Source: Fuerstiella sp.
Lineage (GTDB): Bacteria; Planctomycetota; Planctomycetia; Planctomycetales; Planctomycetaceae
Length of the DNA stretch: 56,027 nt
Direction: 5' to 3'
NCBI GenBank assembly: GCA_029247265.1
Contig: JAQWLN010000016.1
Span: 1-56,027 of the forward strand
Numbering within the stretch: the stretch's first letter is position 1; every line of letters starts with the position of its first letter. Shown piece after piece: positions 35,268-44,480 of this stretch. The notes below the pieces were generated by a model that was not told where the DNA came from, did not search any database, and worked only from the letters and a program-made list of their open reading frames with translations. The position numbers were made by a program, and so were the translations under genes.

Positions 35268-36061
35268 AAAAAAGTCGTCGTATGACGTTTCAGTTAACTC
35301 CGCTGCTGGACCTGCTGCTGATCGTTATTTTCGCTCAGTACATGGAGGTGCAGCAGAAGGCCGAGTCTGCTCAATCAGAAGTGGAACAGCAGAAAGCAGA
35401 ACTTGACAAACAGTACAATCTGCGCTGGAACGAATTGGAACGGCAACACGCCGCAGAAAGTGGCGACGTCACAGCACTGCGCGAACGTTATAGCGCCCAC
35501 TATGAAAATATGGTGAAACAGCATCAGCAGGCCGGTACGGTGCTTGCGGCGGCCTTCAATCTGCCCGGCAGATTGATGGAAGAGGTCCTCCGGCTGAAGA
35601 CAAACGGAGATGTCACGGACGGCCGAAACCTGGAAAACGCTGTCAAACGCATCGAAGAACTGCTGCCCACGCGGGGAGCTGAAATGCTGCGGTTTATCCT
35701 GCGGTACGACGAAATGCAGAAACATGTCTCGGTGTGGGAATTGCACCTGCGTGATAACGGACAAGGGGTGTTTTCTGACGGCGAACAGTCGCAGGTGCTG
35801 TCGTTCGGCACCGTCGAAGAGTTCGTTTCCCGAGCGTTTGAGGTCAGTAAGGCATTTACGGAACCGAAACCACTTGTCATTATCCTGCTGACGCACGGCG
35901 ATACGCAGGCCGGGCAGCGTCGGCGAGCTGTAGACGGCATGCCACTGCTGATTGAAAAACTCAGACGTGACGCTGGAAATACTCGTTGGTTTGACTTCTC
36001 GCTGATGGGATTCCGACCTGCCGGGCCGCTGTTCAATCAGAGTTCTGAGTCAACAGAGTAA
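35264..36061 (+). CDS. ExbD/TolR-like (or MotB-like) channel partner
   Basis: 265 residues. The N-terminal TM, FQLTPLLDLLLIVIFAQYM (about 9-27), carries the ExbD/TolR pattern LTPLLDLLLIV with the proton-path aspartate at residue 16. A coiled coil (about 28-95, repeated E/Q/K heptads) leads to a periplasmic alpha/beta domain (about 130-255) with PLVIILLTHGD and FDFSLMGFRPAG. ExbD proteins are usually about 140 residues, so the coiled coil and extended periplasmic domain are unusual and recall MotB-like reach. Coupled to the ExbB-like gene upstream and followed after 9 bp by a third membrane protein. Confidence 0.83.
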   Translation: MKKSRRMTFQLTPLLDLLLIVIFAQYMEVQQKAESAQSEVEQQKAELDKQYNLRWNELERQHAAESGDVTALRERYSAHYENMVKQHQQAGTVLAAAFNLPGRLMEEVLRLKTNGDVTDGRNLENAVKRIEELLPTRGAEMLRFILRYDEMQKHVSVWELHLRDNGQGVFSDGEQSQVLSFGTVEEFVSRAFEVSKAFTEPKPLVIILLTHGDTQAGQRRRAVDGMPLLIEKLRRDAGNTRWFDFSLMGFRPAGPLFNQSSESTE

Positions 36062-36070
36062 GGCATCGTA

Positions 36071-36583
36071 ATGAATTCCAAACGGCCGGGAATTGTCAAA
36101 TCCACAGCGCGAGCGGCTACCGGAGGCGTCATCGTCGTGGCGGCCCTGCTGGCGTTGATGTTTTTTCGCGGAGCCGGTTCGGGCACGGGCGATGCGGATT
36201 CACCAAACGTTGCGCCCGCTTTGGTCACCACCGATCCCCCGTCAATGGCGGCTGAGGATCCATCTGAGGCTGAGACTGATGTTGACGGGCTGACACCGAA
36301 CGAACAAAAGGCACTGTCCTCGCACGTTTTGTCCATACTCATTGACGGGCACGACTATCTTATTGGGATCCCGGATGGTGCCACTATGGTGTACCATCCC
36401 TGCGACATCGAACGACTGGTCGAACTGGCCGGACACGCGGATGGTGATTCCAACGGCATACGAGTCCGAATCGTGCAGCGTGAAAGTGCGCGACCGTCTG
36501 CCGAGGAAAAGCTGAAACTGGCGTTAGCCAGCGCCGGCGTCGACGTTGACGCCCTTTATCAGCAGTCCGAATTTGTACCGTAA
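36071..36583 (+). CDS. single-pass membrane protein of unknown function, third gene of the motor unit
   Basis: 170 residues. A short basic N-terminus is followed by one TM (about 18-34, GVIVVAALLALMFF), a Ser/Ala/Asp/Glu/Pro-rich linker (about 36-75) and a small extracytoplasmic domain (about 80-165) with LIDGHDYLIGIPDG and GIRVRIVQRESARPSAEEKLKLAL. I do not recognise the family. Its place directly behind the ExbB/ExbD-like pair suggests it is the energised partner or a regulatory subunit, in the manner of TonB or TolA, but it lacks their Pro-Lys-rich stalk. Confidence 0.75.
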   Translation: MNSKRPGIVKSTARAATGGVIVVAALLALMFFRGAGSGTGDADSPNVAPALVTTDPPSMAAEDPSEAETDVDGLTPNEQKALSSHVLSILIDGHDYLIGIPDGATMVYHPCDIERLVELAGHADGDSNGIRVRIVQRESARPSAEEKLKLALASAGVDVDALYQQSEFVP

Positions 36584-36631
36584 TGCCGTTTGGCCGCGAC
36601 CGGGATCGGGCTGTCTGCTGGAATTTCTGTG

Positions 36632-37831
36632 ATGAAGTTGAAGTGCGTGCCGGAAGACTTTGTCGTCACCGAAGTCTCGGGTCGTGAGCCTGCTGGTGGC
36701 GTCTTCGGGCTGTATCGACTGAAGAAGACGTCGATCGGGACGCTGGAAGCCATGCACGCTGTGCAACGGTCGTGGAATCTGTCTCCCAAAAGTCTGAGTC
36801 ACGGCGGACTGAAGGACCGGCATGCTGTGACGTCGCAGTTTGTGACGGTTCGCAATGGCCCGCGATCCGATTTCACTCACGAATTATTCAGTCTGACGTA
36901 TCTTGGACAGACCGATTCGGTGTTCGGTGCGGCAGATATCATCGGCAATCGATTTGAAATCGTCGTGCGATCATTGTCTGATTCTGATTGCCGCCATATT
37001 CAAATGCGCAGCCTACTTGTACGTGCAACCGGATTTCCCAACTACTTCGACGATCAACGATTCGGATCTATGGGTGCGTCGAAGGAATTCATAGCTGCGC
37101 GTTGGTGCCTGAAAGACTATGAACGAGCTCTCTGGCTGGCACTGGCAGAACACAACCGTCATGACAATGGCTCAGAACGTGCGCAGAAAACAATTCTGCG
37201 TGATCAGTGGGGGAAATGGGAAGAGTGCAAGCAGCAACTGGACCGATCTCATCGTCGCAGCATCGTGACTTATCTGGTTGATCACCCCACGAAGTTTCGC
37301 AAAGCGTTTGCCCTGGTGAATGAGAACCTGCGAGGACTCTACCTGTCCGCGTTTCAAAGTGCTGTTTGGAATCGAATGCTGGCAAAGGCCATCTGCACCC
37401 ACAACCCATCGTCGATCGATGCTCACGGCTTCAGCGTGGAAGTCGGTGACTGCTCGCTTCCTTTCCGGTTCATGAGCGAAGAAGAAACGAGTCGCTGGAA
37501 GGAACTGCCTCTTCCGTCAGCCCGCTGCAAGGGACTCGATGCTGACATAAGGAATCTCTGCAATGAAGCGATTTCTTATTACGGAATGCAGCTGGATCAA
37601 ATGAAGCTGTCTTTTCCGCGAGATCGTTGGTTTTCGCGAGGACTTCGCAGAACGCTGATCGTTCCGACGGACCTGCAACTCACGGAAGCCGTCGATGAAC
37701 GGTATCAGGGGCGACGAAAGGCGTCGCTGTCGTTCACACTTCCACGAGGCTGCTACGCCACCATGCTGATCAAATCTCTGACAGCACACCAGGACGATCA
37801 GGAAGCAGAAACTGAGGGAGATTCCGTATGA
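36632..37831 (+). CDS. truD: tRNA pseudouridine synthase D (TruD family)
   Basis: 399 residues from ATG 36632 (MKLKCVPEDFVVTEV, the family start). It converts U13 of certain tRNAs to pseudouridine. Visible motifs are VVTEV, the catalytic-Asp block GLKDRHAVTSQ (about residue 65), PNYFDDQRFG with the RFG that contacts RNA (about 140), and the C-terminal FTLPRGCYATML segment. The TRUD insertion domain is within about 150-330. It lies 48 bp after the motor unit, and its stop overlaps the ATG of the RluA-type gene (ATGA 37828-37831). Confidence 0.92.
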   Translation: MKLKCVPEDFVVTEVSGREPAGGVFGLYRLKKTSIGTLEAMHAVQRSWNLSPKSLSHGGLKDRHAVTSQFVTVRNGPRSDFTHELFSLTYLGQTDSVFGAADIIGNRFEIVVRSLSDSDCRHIQMRSLLVRATGFPNYFDDQRFGSMGASKEFIAARWCLKDYERALWLALAEHNRHDNGSERAQKTILRDQWGKWEECKQQLDRSHRRSIVTYLVDHPTKFRKAFALVNENLRGLYLSAFQSAVWNRMLAKAICTHNPSSIDAHGFSVEVGDCSLPFRFMSEEETSRWKELPLPSARCKGLDADIRNLCNEAISYYGMQLDQMKLSFPRDRWFSRGLRRTLIVPTDLQLTEAVDERYQGRRKASLSFTLPRGCYATMLIKSLTAHQDDQEAETEGDSV

Positions 37832-38496
37832 CCATTCCTCAGCCCGATGTGCTTTACGAAGACAATCACCTATTGGCGGTCTGCAAGCCCAACGGAGTGT
37901 TGACAATGGGTGATGAGACCGGCGATGTGACGATGGTCGACATCGCTCGAGAGTATCTGCGAGTCAAGTACAACAAGCCGGGTAATGTCTTTGTGGGTGT
38001 TGTTCACCGACTGGACCGCCCGGTATCCGGAGTCCTTCTATTCGCTCGCACCAGCAAGGCAGCGGCTCGGCTGTCTGATCAGTTTCGTCGTGGAACCGTC
38101 CACAAGGTCTATCGCGCCGTAGTTGCCGGAACCGTTGATGAGTCCGAAGGTGAATTGACGGACTGGCTGCAGAAAGATCGGCAAAAGAACGTTGTGTCGT
38201 GTGTGAGTGAGGACACGCCCGGAGCTCAGAAGAGCGTCTTGCGCTATCGCGTGGCCGCACGGCAGCGGGGCCGATTGCATCTGGAAGTCGAGCCCGTAAC
38301 GGGTCGCAGTCACCAGATTCGTGTGCAACTTTCCTCACACGGTCTACCCATCATTGGCGACACGAAGTATGGATCCACCGTCCGAACGGGTGGCCGAGTC
38401 ACGCTGCACGCAGAAACGCTGCAGTTTGACCATCCCACGCGCAAAGAACGAATGACGGTTTCGGCAGAAATTCCGAGCGAATTCCAGGTCGAATGA
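37828..38496 (+). CDS. RluA-family 23S rRNA/tRNA pseudouridine synthase
   Basis: 222 residues. The catalytic motif HRLDRPVSGVLLFAR (Asp about 56) is intact. The end blocks GRSHQIRVQLSSHGLPIIGD and TLHAETLQFDHPT are typical of RluA/RluC/RluD. There is no S4 domain at the N-terminus, so it is the short form. The exact uridine target is not predictable. It is translationally coupled to truD, so two RNA pseudouridylases are co-produced. Confidence 0.93.
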   Translation: MTIPQPDVLYEDNHLLAVCKPNGVLTMGDETGDVTMVDIAREYLRVKYNKPGNVFVGVVHRLDRPVSGVLLFARTSKAAARLSDQFRRGTVHKVYRAVVAGTVDESEGELTDWLQKDRQKNVVSCVSEDTPGAQKSVLRYRVAARQRGRLHLEVEPVTGRSHQIRVQLSSHGLPIIGDTKYGSTVRTGGRVTLHAETLQFDHPTRKERMTVSAEIPSEFQVE

Positions 38497-38644
38497 TGAT
38501 TCGAACGTTTCAGCAGACGCCCTGTGGAACGAACAAGTAAGGAAGAATTCTCGATTTCATGAATTGCCGTTTGCGCAGAATTTCGTGTGCGGTATGGTTC
38601 GCCGTCTTTCTGCCACATGGTCGATTGCATGGAAGTGACTACAC

Positions 38645-39787
38645 GTGACACTCAGCGTCAACAACAAGCCCTCTCATTCAGATCAGTCTGATACACCGTC
38701 ATGGCGCACAGCTGCCGTTATCTGCGTCGGCCTGCTGCCCTGTCTTGGCGCATGGCTGTTTGTTGTGTCGCCGTCCGACCAGGCTCCTCTTACTGTTACG
38801 AAATCGCGACCGTCACTGCTGTTTGCCACGTACATGTATCACCACGGAGAGGAACCTGTGGAGCTGGTGGCGGTGCTGGATTCGGAATTTCCTTTTGTGA
38901 ACAAAGGTGATGTGCCGGTGACAATCGGCGACGTCACGACCAGTTGCGGGTGTATGCGACCACGTCTGTCACAGAAACAGGTGGCGCCTGGAGAAATGGG
39001 ATGGCTGACCGTTCCGATTCAAACAGTCAATCAATCGCCGGGGGCGCACGAGTACACCTTGACCGTTAACTACACAGACACGGTGCCGCGTCAGACGACG
39101 CTGACGGTCAAAGCTGTTTTCCCTGAAAAAATGATCGTCGTTCAGCCGAAGGCGCTTTATCTTTCTCAGCGAACCGCAAAACCTCTGCCGTTCACAGCTG
39201 CAATCAGCGACTTTCGAGAAACACCGCTGAAAGTCACTTCAGTCGAATCCACAGCTTCGTTCGTTTCTGCGCAGATCCTGGCAGGTGCTTCCCCTGAAAT
39301 CGTGCAGACGGCGTATCAGGAAGGGGCGCCGGGATCAAAGGCTGAAGTGCGAGGAGAAGTGGCGGGCGATATTCCCCGCGGACGCCATCATGTTCTGGTG
39401 ACGGCGAAAACCGACGACTCCGAATTTCCCGTCGTGACAATACCAATGCTGGTCAACGGTCCTGCCTTCCCTCCCGGCGAAGCTCCTCTGACCAGTCCGT
39501 CGCAACTGACTCTGGTGGCCAGTGACCATCCGGGGACACGTCGAGCTGCAAAGTTTGATCTGGTGATGCCGTCTTCGTGGCAGATTTCTCATGCATCGGC
39601 ATGGCCGTCAGAACTGGCCGTCACCTACGGCGATCTCAGTCCGTTTTCTGAACAGGAACACGCACTTGAGGTCGTCGTGAAACTGTCAGCTCTGCCTGCA
39701 AAAGGCGTCAACGACGGTGTGGTTCAGCTGATCGCTAACGATGGGCAGGATCTTGTCACAGTGAAGGTGACATTTGTCAGGCCGTAG
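38645..39787 (+). CDS. DUF1573 membrane-anchored protein
   Basis: 380 residues. The GTG start at 38645 has GGAAG about 9 nt upstream and precedes a signal anchor (about 23-43, AAVICVGLLPCLGAWLFVV). A DUF1573 Ig-like domain follows (about 75-150) with its signature VTTSCGCMRP and APGEMGWLTV, then more beta-sandwich modules. Such proteins are common in Planctomycetota and Bacteroidota; function unknown, extracytoplasmic. Its last 11 bp overlap the end of the convergent SDR gene. Confidence 0.85.
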   Translation: MTLSVNNKPSHSDQSDTPSWRTAAVICVGLLPCLGAWLFVVSPSDQAPLTVTKSRPSLLFATYMYHHGEEPVELVAVLDSEFPFVNKGDVPVTIGDVTTSCGCMRPRLSQKQVAPGEMGWLTVPIQTVNQSPGAHEYTLTVNYTDTVPRQTTLTVKAVFPEKMIVVQPKALYLSQRTAKPLPFTAAISDFRETPLKVTSVESTASFVSAQILAGASPEIVQTAYQEGAPGSKAEVRGEVAGDIPRGRHHVLVTAKTDDSEFPVVTIPMLVNGPAFPPGEAPLTSPSQLTLVASDHPGTRRAAKFDLVMPSSWQISHASAWPSELAVTYGDLSPFSEQEHALEVVVKLSALPAKGVNDGVVQLIANDGQDLVTVKVTFVRP

Positions 39788-40643
39788 GCTGATCTGAGCT
39801 GCCGGTGGCCGCGGTGTTCTTTTCATGAGTGGACATATCGGCCGCTCGACGCAGAAATCGTTTGGAAACTGTCGTCGTTAACATTTCGCCGATGCGCGGG
39901 AAGATCTCACGCAGGACCATGGCCGGACGTATCGGCGGCCAGTTGACGATGATCTCCGGAGACCCCTTGTGAATGGCTTTCAGTACCGCGTTTGCCACAG
40001 CTTTTGTGGAGGTGCCACCCAGAGCTGTTGACGTTTTCTTTCCTGTGGTCTGGACAATGCGATCGTAGATTCCACCGTTTCTGGTGAAGCCCGGACAGAT
40101 GGCGGTGGCGGTAATGCCGCGGTCAAGATATTCGCCGCGAAGCCCCTGGGTGAATCCAATCAGGCCCGCTTTGGTCGCTCCGTAGACACCGCCAAACGGA
40201 GGGCAGTGTTTGCCGGCCGTGGACGCCATGTTGATGATCGCTCCGGACTTCTGCCGCAGCATATGCGGCACCACTAATCGTGACAGTACGATGGCGCCGG
40301 TCAGATTCGTTTCGATGGTCTGCAGAATTTCATCCGTTTCAACTTCTGCGAAATGACAGAAACACTCAACGCCCGCATTGTTGATCAATACGTCGATTCG
40401 CTGAAAACGATCGATGGTCTGGTCCACGAGAGCGCTCAGATCGTTGGGGTCCGATACGTCCGTTCGTACAACCAGAACGTCCGTTCCGCCGGCGCTGAGC
40501 TCTGCGCCTAATTGCTGCAGTTTGTCTTCCGAACGGGCAGCCAGAACGAGCGTGGCTTTTTCCTTTGCTAGACGATGCGCGAGGTCATGGCCGATCCCGG
40601 CCGAAGCCCCGGTGATAATGACGACTTTGTCCTGCAGTGACAT
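39777..40643 (-). CDS. SDR-family NAD(P)-dependent oxidoreductase
   Basis: 288 residues. Classical short-chain dehydrogenase: cofactor motif TGASAGIG (about 11-18), NNAG (about 88), and the catalytic Ser (about 141) with YGATK (Tyr-x-x-x-Lys, about 154). A C-terminal extension (about 225-288) with basic and hydrophobic segments (PAMVLREIFPRIGEML) fits DltE-like or membrane-associated SDRs. Substrate unknown. Overlaps DUF1573 tail-to-tail by 11 bp. Confidence 0.94.
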   Translation of the reverse strand: MSLQDKVVIITGASAGIGHDLAHRLAKEKATLVLAARSEDKLQQLGAELSAGGTDVLVVRTDVSDPNDLSALVDQTIDRFQRIDVLINNAGVECFCHFAEVETDEILQTIETNLTGAIVLSRLVVPHMLRQKSGAIINMASTAGKHCPPFGGVYGATKAGLIGFTQGLRGEYLDRGITATAICPGFTRNGGIYDRIVQTTGKKTSTALGGTSTKAVANAVLKAIHKGSPEIIVNWPPIRPAMVLREIFPRIGEMLTTTVSKRFLRRAADMSTHEKNTAATGSSDQPTA

Positions 40644-40993
40644 GGGTGTTGTTCTCTGTGATGTTGCGGCCGATGGATGTGAATACGAACGTCAGCAGGT
40701 TAAGGCCATCAGTGGTCACGGGCGCAGCATCGCATATTCTGCCAGGTTCGTCGAACACAAAGCCCGAAAATCAGCACATGTGATTCGGCAAACCGCACGT
40801 CGGCCGGTTGCGAACGCTGAAAGGTGACGTCATAGTAATTCTGCAGGGAATCGGCCCGCCGTAAACTGTCGTCGTCAGATCCGCAGGCCCCAGGGGCTGA
40901 TCGAGGATTGGGAACGATGATCCCTGGTGTTAATAACACAGTCAAAATACTCAACCCATTCCGCATCGTCACTTTTACGCACTGACTGCATCA
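40644..40993. other. 350-bp divergent intergenic region
   Basis: Shared upstream region of the SDR and the second sulfatase. I see no gene or RNA. Confidence 0.45.
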
Positions 40994-42574
40994 ATGAAGC
41001 GTTTACCACCTGTTTTGATCTTGGTCATCGTTGCCGCGCCCCATGCTTTTGCGGCTGACCGCCCAAACATTTTTATTGCCATCAGCGACGACGTTTCGTT
41101 TCCGCATGCCTCGGCGCACGGTTCGAAAATGGTTAATACGCCCGCCTTTGATCGCGTTGCTGCAGACGGTGTTCTGTTCAACAATGCGTTCTGTCCGGCT
41201 CCAGGATGCAGCCCGTCGCGGGCCGCCTTTCTGACCGGGCGTCACATCTGGATGATCGAAGAGGCGGGCACTCACGCCAGTTACTTCCAGGCGAAATACA
41301 AAACGTTTCCCGAAGCACTACAGGCATCAGGGTATTTCGTCGGTGCCACAGGCAAAGCCTGGGCGCCAGGCAACTTCAGGCACAACGGCCGTGAGCACAA
41401 TCCCGCCGGAAAATTATACGGCGCCAAGAAGAGTGGCTACGTCGGCGGTTTTGAAAAATTCATGAGCGAACGCCCGCAGGATCAGCCCTTTTGTTTCTGG
41501 TTTGGCAGCTCAGATGCTCACCGCAGTTACAAGAAAGGTTCGGGACTCGCCAAAGGCAAGACGCTGGATCAGGCTGAAGTGCCCGCGTTTCTGCCCGACC
41601 ATCCTGAGATTCGCAGCGACCTTCTGGACTATGCTTTTGAAGTCGAACGTTTCGACGACGACTGCGATCAGATGCTGAAGATACTTGAAGCCGCCGGCGA
41701 ACTGGACAACACTCTGGTGATCATTACCAGTGACAACGGCATGCCGTTTCCTCGCGCGAAAGCGAACTGTTACGAATACGGAATTCATATGCCGCTGGCA
41801 GTCTGCTGGAGGGATCGAGTGCCGGGTGGTCGTAAGTTGAACGATCTGGTCGGGTTTGTGGATCTGACAGCTACGATCTATGAAGCGGCCGGCGTGGACG
41901 TGCCCGACGATTTTCCTGTCGTCGGAAAAAGCCTGGTGGCAGATCTGACGTCGAACAAGTCGGGAATGGCGGATCCGACGCGCGACGCTGTGTACGTTGG
42001 GCGGGAACGTCATTCGTCTTCGCGTTTCAATTCACTCGGATATCCTCAGCGAGCAATTCGTACTCAGGATTATCTGTACATCTACAACTTCAAGGCCGAA
42101 CGCTGGCCAGCGGGCACACCACATAAATTCGGCAGGGCTGTCTACAGCGCCGAAGGCAGTTTGCTGTCGTCCCAGACGGGCGCAGAACACGGTGGCTATC
42201 ACGACATCGACGCATGTCCGTCACTGACGTTTCTGATCGAAAACCGAAACCACGCCGATTTCGGCGCGTATCTCGGATGGTCTGTTGACAAGCGTCCGGC
42301 CGAAGAACTGTTCGACATCAAAGTCGACGCCGCCTGCCTGAACAATCTTGCCGACGATCCGAAGATGGTTGCCGTGAAACAGGAACTCAACCAGCGACTG
42401 ATGAAGGAGCTGACCAAAACGAACGACGCTCGCGTTTTGGTTGGTGGTGACGTGTGGGAAACATATCCCCGAATCAGTAGCCTCAGATGGTTTGCAGCTC
42501 CGGAATGGGCAAAGCAGAACCCTGCTGCCGTGCCGCAGCAGGAATGGCTCGACGTTCTACGCCCGAAGAAATGA
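40994..42574 (+). CDS. exported sulfatase (heparan N-sulfatase/iduronate-sulfatase-like)
   Basis: 526 residues with a signal peptide (about 1-20, PHAFA-ADRPN). The sulfatase domain begins RPNIFIAISDDV. The formylglycine motif CSPSR is intact (Cys about residue 72), followed by AAFLTGR. The metal/sulfate ligand region ITSDNGMPFPRAK is near 250, the wording often seen in N-sulfoglucosamine sulfohydrolase-type enzymes. The C-terminal subdomain ends LRPKK. Substrate not proven; likely sulfated glycan. Confidence 0.93.
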   Translation: MKRLPPVLILVIVAAPHAFAADRPNIFIAISDDVSFPHASAHGSKMVNTPAFDRVAADGVLFNNAFCPAPGCSPSRAAFLTGRHIWMIEEAGTHASYFQAKYKTFPEALQASGYFVGATGKAWAPGNFRHNGREHNPAGKLYGAKKSGYVGGFEKFMSERPQDQPFCFWFGSSDAHRSYKKGSGLAKGKTLDQAEVPAFLPDHPEIRSDLLDYAFEVERFDDDCDQMLKILEAAGELDNTLVIITSDNGMPFPRAKANCYEYGIHMPLAVCWRDRVPGGRKLNDLVGFVDLTATIYEAAGVDVPDDFPVVGKSLVADLTSNKSGMADPTRDAVYVGRERHSSSRFNSLGYPQRAIRTQDYLYIYNFKAERWPAGTPHKFGRAVYSAEGSLLSSQTGAEHGGYHDIDACPSLTFLIENRNHADFGAYLGWSVDKRPAEELFDIKVDAACLNNLADDPKMVAVKQELNQRLMKELTKTNDARVLVGGDVWETYPRISSLRWFAAPEWAKQNPAAVPQQEWLDVLRPKK

Positions 42575-42677
42575 TCGAAAACAAGTGTCCCGGTCATTTG
42601 AAAGACGGGGACTCTCTTTCGTCACGTTGTTCGACCACTCGACCACTCGGCACGCGATTGTGTTGCCGTGCGTATTT

Positions 42678-42702
42678 GCAGTTCCGAGCGTCAGCTCGCA
42701 TC
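42678..42702 (+). repeat. 25-bp palindromic dispersed repeat, copy B
   Basis: Matches 15713-15737 at 24 of 25 positions (C instead of T in the GAGCGTCAGCTCG core). It lies 3' of the minus-strand FG-GAP gene, in the same orientation to it as copy A is to its neighbour. Confidence 0.65.
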
Positions 42703-42722
42703 CGCCGGCGGTCGGCACCGCC

Positions 42723-43907
42723 TCAGTTGGCGGGATTTTCGTACCAAATCACGCCCAGGTTATCTCGTTCTTCACACGTCAGCAGATCCAGGTCTCCGTC
42801 CTGATCTAGGTCCAGCAGTTCAATGCGGTCAAACTTGATGCCCGTCGCCTTGCCGCTGATGTCGTTGAAATCCCATTGCTGTGGTCCATCGCCGTTTGTG
42901 GTATCTGTTGAAGCTCCGGACAGCCAGTAGACGCCCACTTTTCCATCAGCATGTTCACACGTGCAGGCAAGATCTATTTGGTCGTCATTGTTCACGTCAC
43001 CCAGGGCAATTCCCTTTCCGCCACCGACACCTTCAGGGTGAGGGATTCGTGAGGCATTCCATGGTTCAGTGACGTTTGTGCCCGGCGTCAGCAACAGCAC
43101 GTAGCCGTTGCGAGTGTTACATGCGACGGTCAGTTTGCCGTCAAATCCGGCAATGTCCAGAAACATGACCTCCAGATCTTTGCCGCCAATCAGATGATCC
43201 TTCCACGCGGCTGGCTTAGAAGTCGATGGGTTCTCCAGCCAGCCGACGCTGCGGAATGCACCTTTTCGATCGGAATACACGATGTCGTCATCGCCGTCAT
43301 CATCGACGTCAAAGCGACGCAGTGACATGATCCAGCCGGACTCTCGGAGGTCGCGAAATCGAGCATGGTCGTCCGGCGCTGCCAGATCCCAAAGTGTGAC
43401 CTGAGCGTTCGGTTCTTTACTGCCGAAGATCAGTGACCTGTCGTCCAGCGGTTCGCAAAACATCCACCGCGTGTAGTCGACCGACGCCGAGACCACCTGC
43501 GTTTTCCATGCCGCAGATTCTCGTGTTCGTTTACGCGACGCCACATGGCCGGGATTCAAGTGGAAGAACACGGCCTGTTGTTTGCCCTCACAGCTGCTCA
43601 CAACGTCCAGCCAGCCATCGCCATTCACGTCTGCAAATACCGCGTCTTCCGGAGACTTTACGCTACCGACCTGAATTGATGGCCACGGTTGCCGAATAGC
43701 AGATGCATCCGGCTGAAAACAGATTCGAATCTTTCCGCCTTCTTCCCATCCCGTGACAATATCCGGCCGACCGTCTTTGTCGACATCCGCCAAACGTACG
43801 CCGTCGGCACCTCGAGACGCGTTGTCAACGGTATGCAGCGTCCAGGGTTCGCCAGCCATAGCCGCTGTCGAACCTGTCGCCAGTAGAAAAAGCACTACGC
43901 GAATCAT
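42723..43907 (-). CDS. secreted FG-GAP/VCBS-repeat protein
   Basis: 394 residues with a signal peptide (about 1-18, ending AMAG). Repeated calcium-binding FG-GAP motifs of the form DVDKDGRPDIV (about 42), DVNGDGWLDVV (about 92), DVDDDGDDDIV (about 202), DVNNDDQIDLAC (about 304) and DLDQDGDLDLL (about 373) indicate an extracytoplasmic beta-propeller. Such proteins are abundant in planctomycetes. Possible roles are carbohydrate or surface binding; no enzymatic motif. Convergent with the second sulfatase, 148 bp apart. Confidence 0.9.
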   Translation of the reverse strand: MIRVVLFLLATGSTAAMAGEPWTLHTVDNASRGADGVRLADVDKDGRPDIVTGWEEGGKIRICFQPDASAIRQPWPSIQVGSVKSPEDAVFADVNGDGWLDVVSSCEGKQQAVFFHLNPGHVASRKRTRESAAWKTQVVSASVDYTRWMFCEPLDDRSLIFGSKEPNAQVTLWDLAAPDDHARFRDLRESGWIMSLRRFDVDDDGDDDIVYSDRKGAFRSVGWLENPSTSKPAAWKDHLIGGKDLEVMFLDIAGFDGKLTVACNTRNGYVLLLTPGTNVTEPWNASRIPHPEGVGGGKGIALGDVNNDDQIDLACTCEHADGKVGVYWLSGASTDTTNGDGPQQWDFNDISGKATGIKFDRIELLDLDQDGDLDLLTCEERDNLGVIWYENPAN

Positions 43908-43994
43908 GAGGAGATTCCTTGCTGATGCGGCACGGCGGCAGCGCCGGCCTGGCGGAAGTTCGTGTGACGTGTTGCAGATGGCGACGAATGAGAA

Positions 43995-44480
43995 CTACTT
44001 TGGTTTTGCGCCCGCCAGCCTGTGCACGGCGTTGAATTCTTTTTCTGTCACTGGTGTAATCGAAAGCCGACTGCCTTTGCTCATGACCGTCATTCCCGCA
44101 GTAACCTTGTCCAGCTTCAGCTCTTCGCGAGTGACGGGTGCTTTGAAGATCTGTGTCAGTTTTACGTCGACCATGTACCACCGAGGATTCTCAGGATCAC
44201 TCTTAGCGTCGTAATATTTGTGGGCCGGATCGAATGAAAAGTGATCCGGGTAACCATCCTTGACCACTTCAGCTGTACCGGCAATTGCCATCGGAGCGAT
44301 GCGGCTGTGATAAAAAAGTACGTGATCCCCCTTTTTGATATCGTCCCTCAGCATGTTGCGAACCTGGTAGTTACGCACTCCCTCCCACGTCGTGCGTTTT
44401 CCCTTTTCTGCGGCAAGGTCCTGAATGGAATAGACATTCGGTTCAGATTTGAACAGCCAGAATCGACGTTTAGAGGCCAT
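43995..44480 (-). CDS. EVE domain protein
   Basis: 161 residues, a complete EVE (PUA-like) domain related to human THYN1. Features: WLFKSEPNVYSIQDLAAEKG, TTWEGVRNYQVRNMLRDDIKKGD and VLFYHSRIAPMAIAGTAEVV. EVE proteins bind modified bases in DNA or RNA. There is no adjacent restriction or methylation gene; the SAM methyltransferase across the 351-bp gap is divergent and not a DNA methylase by motif. Cytoplasmic. Confidence 0.94.
   Translation of the reverse strand: MASKRRFWLFKSEPNVYSIQDLAAEKGKRTTWEGVRNYQVRNMLRDDIKKGDHVLFYHSRIAPMAIAGTAEVVKDGYPDHFSFDPAHKYYDAKSDPENPRWYMVDVKLTQIFKAPVTREELKLDKVTAGMTVMSKGSRLSITPVTEKEFNAVHRLAGAKPK

Noticed and set aside
34521..36583. Idea that the ExbB/ExbD-like trio is a Zorya defence system
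   Set aside because: No ZorC or ZorD-like gene; neighbours are RNA-modification and repair genes.
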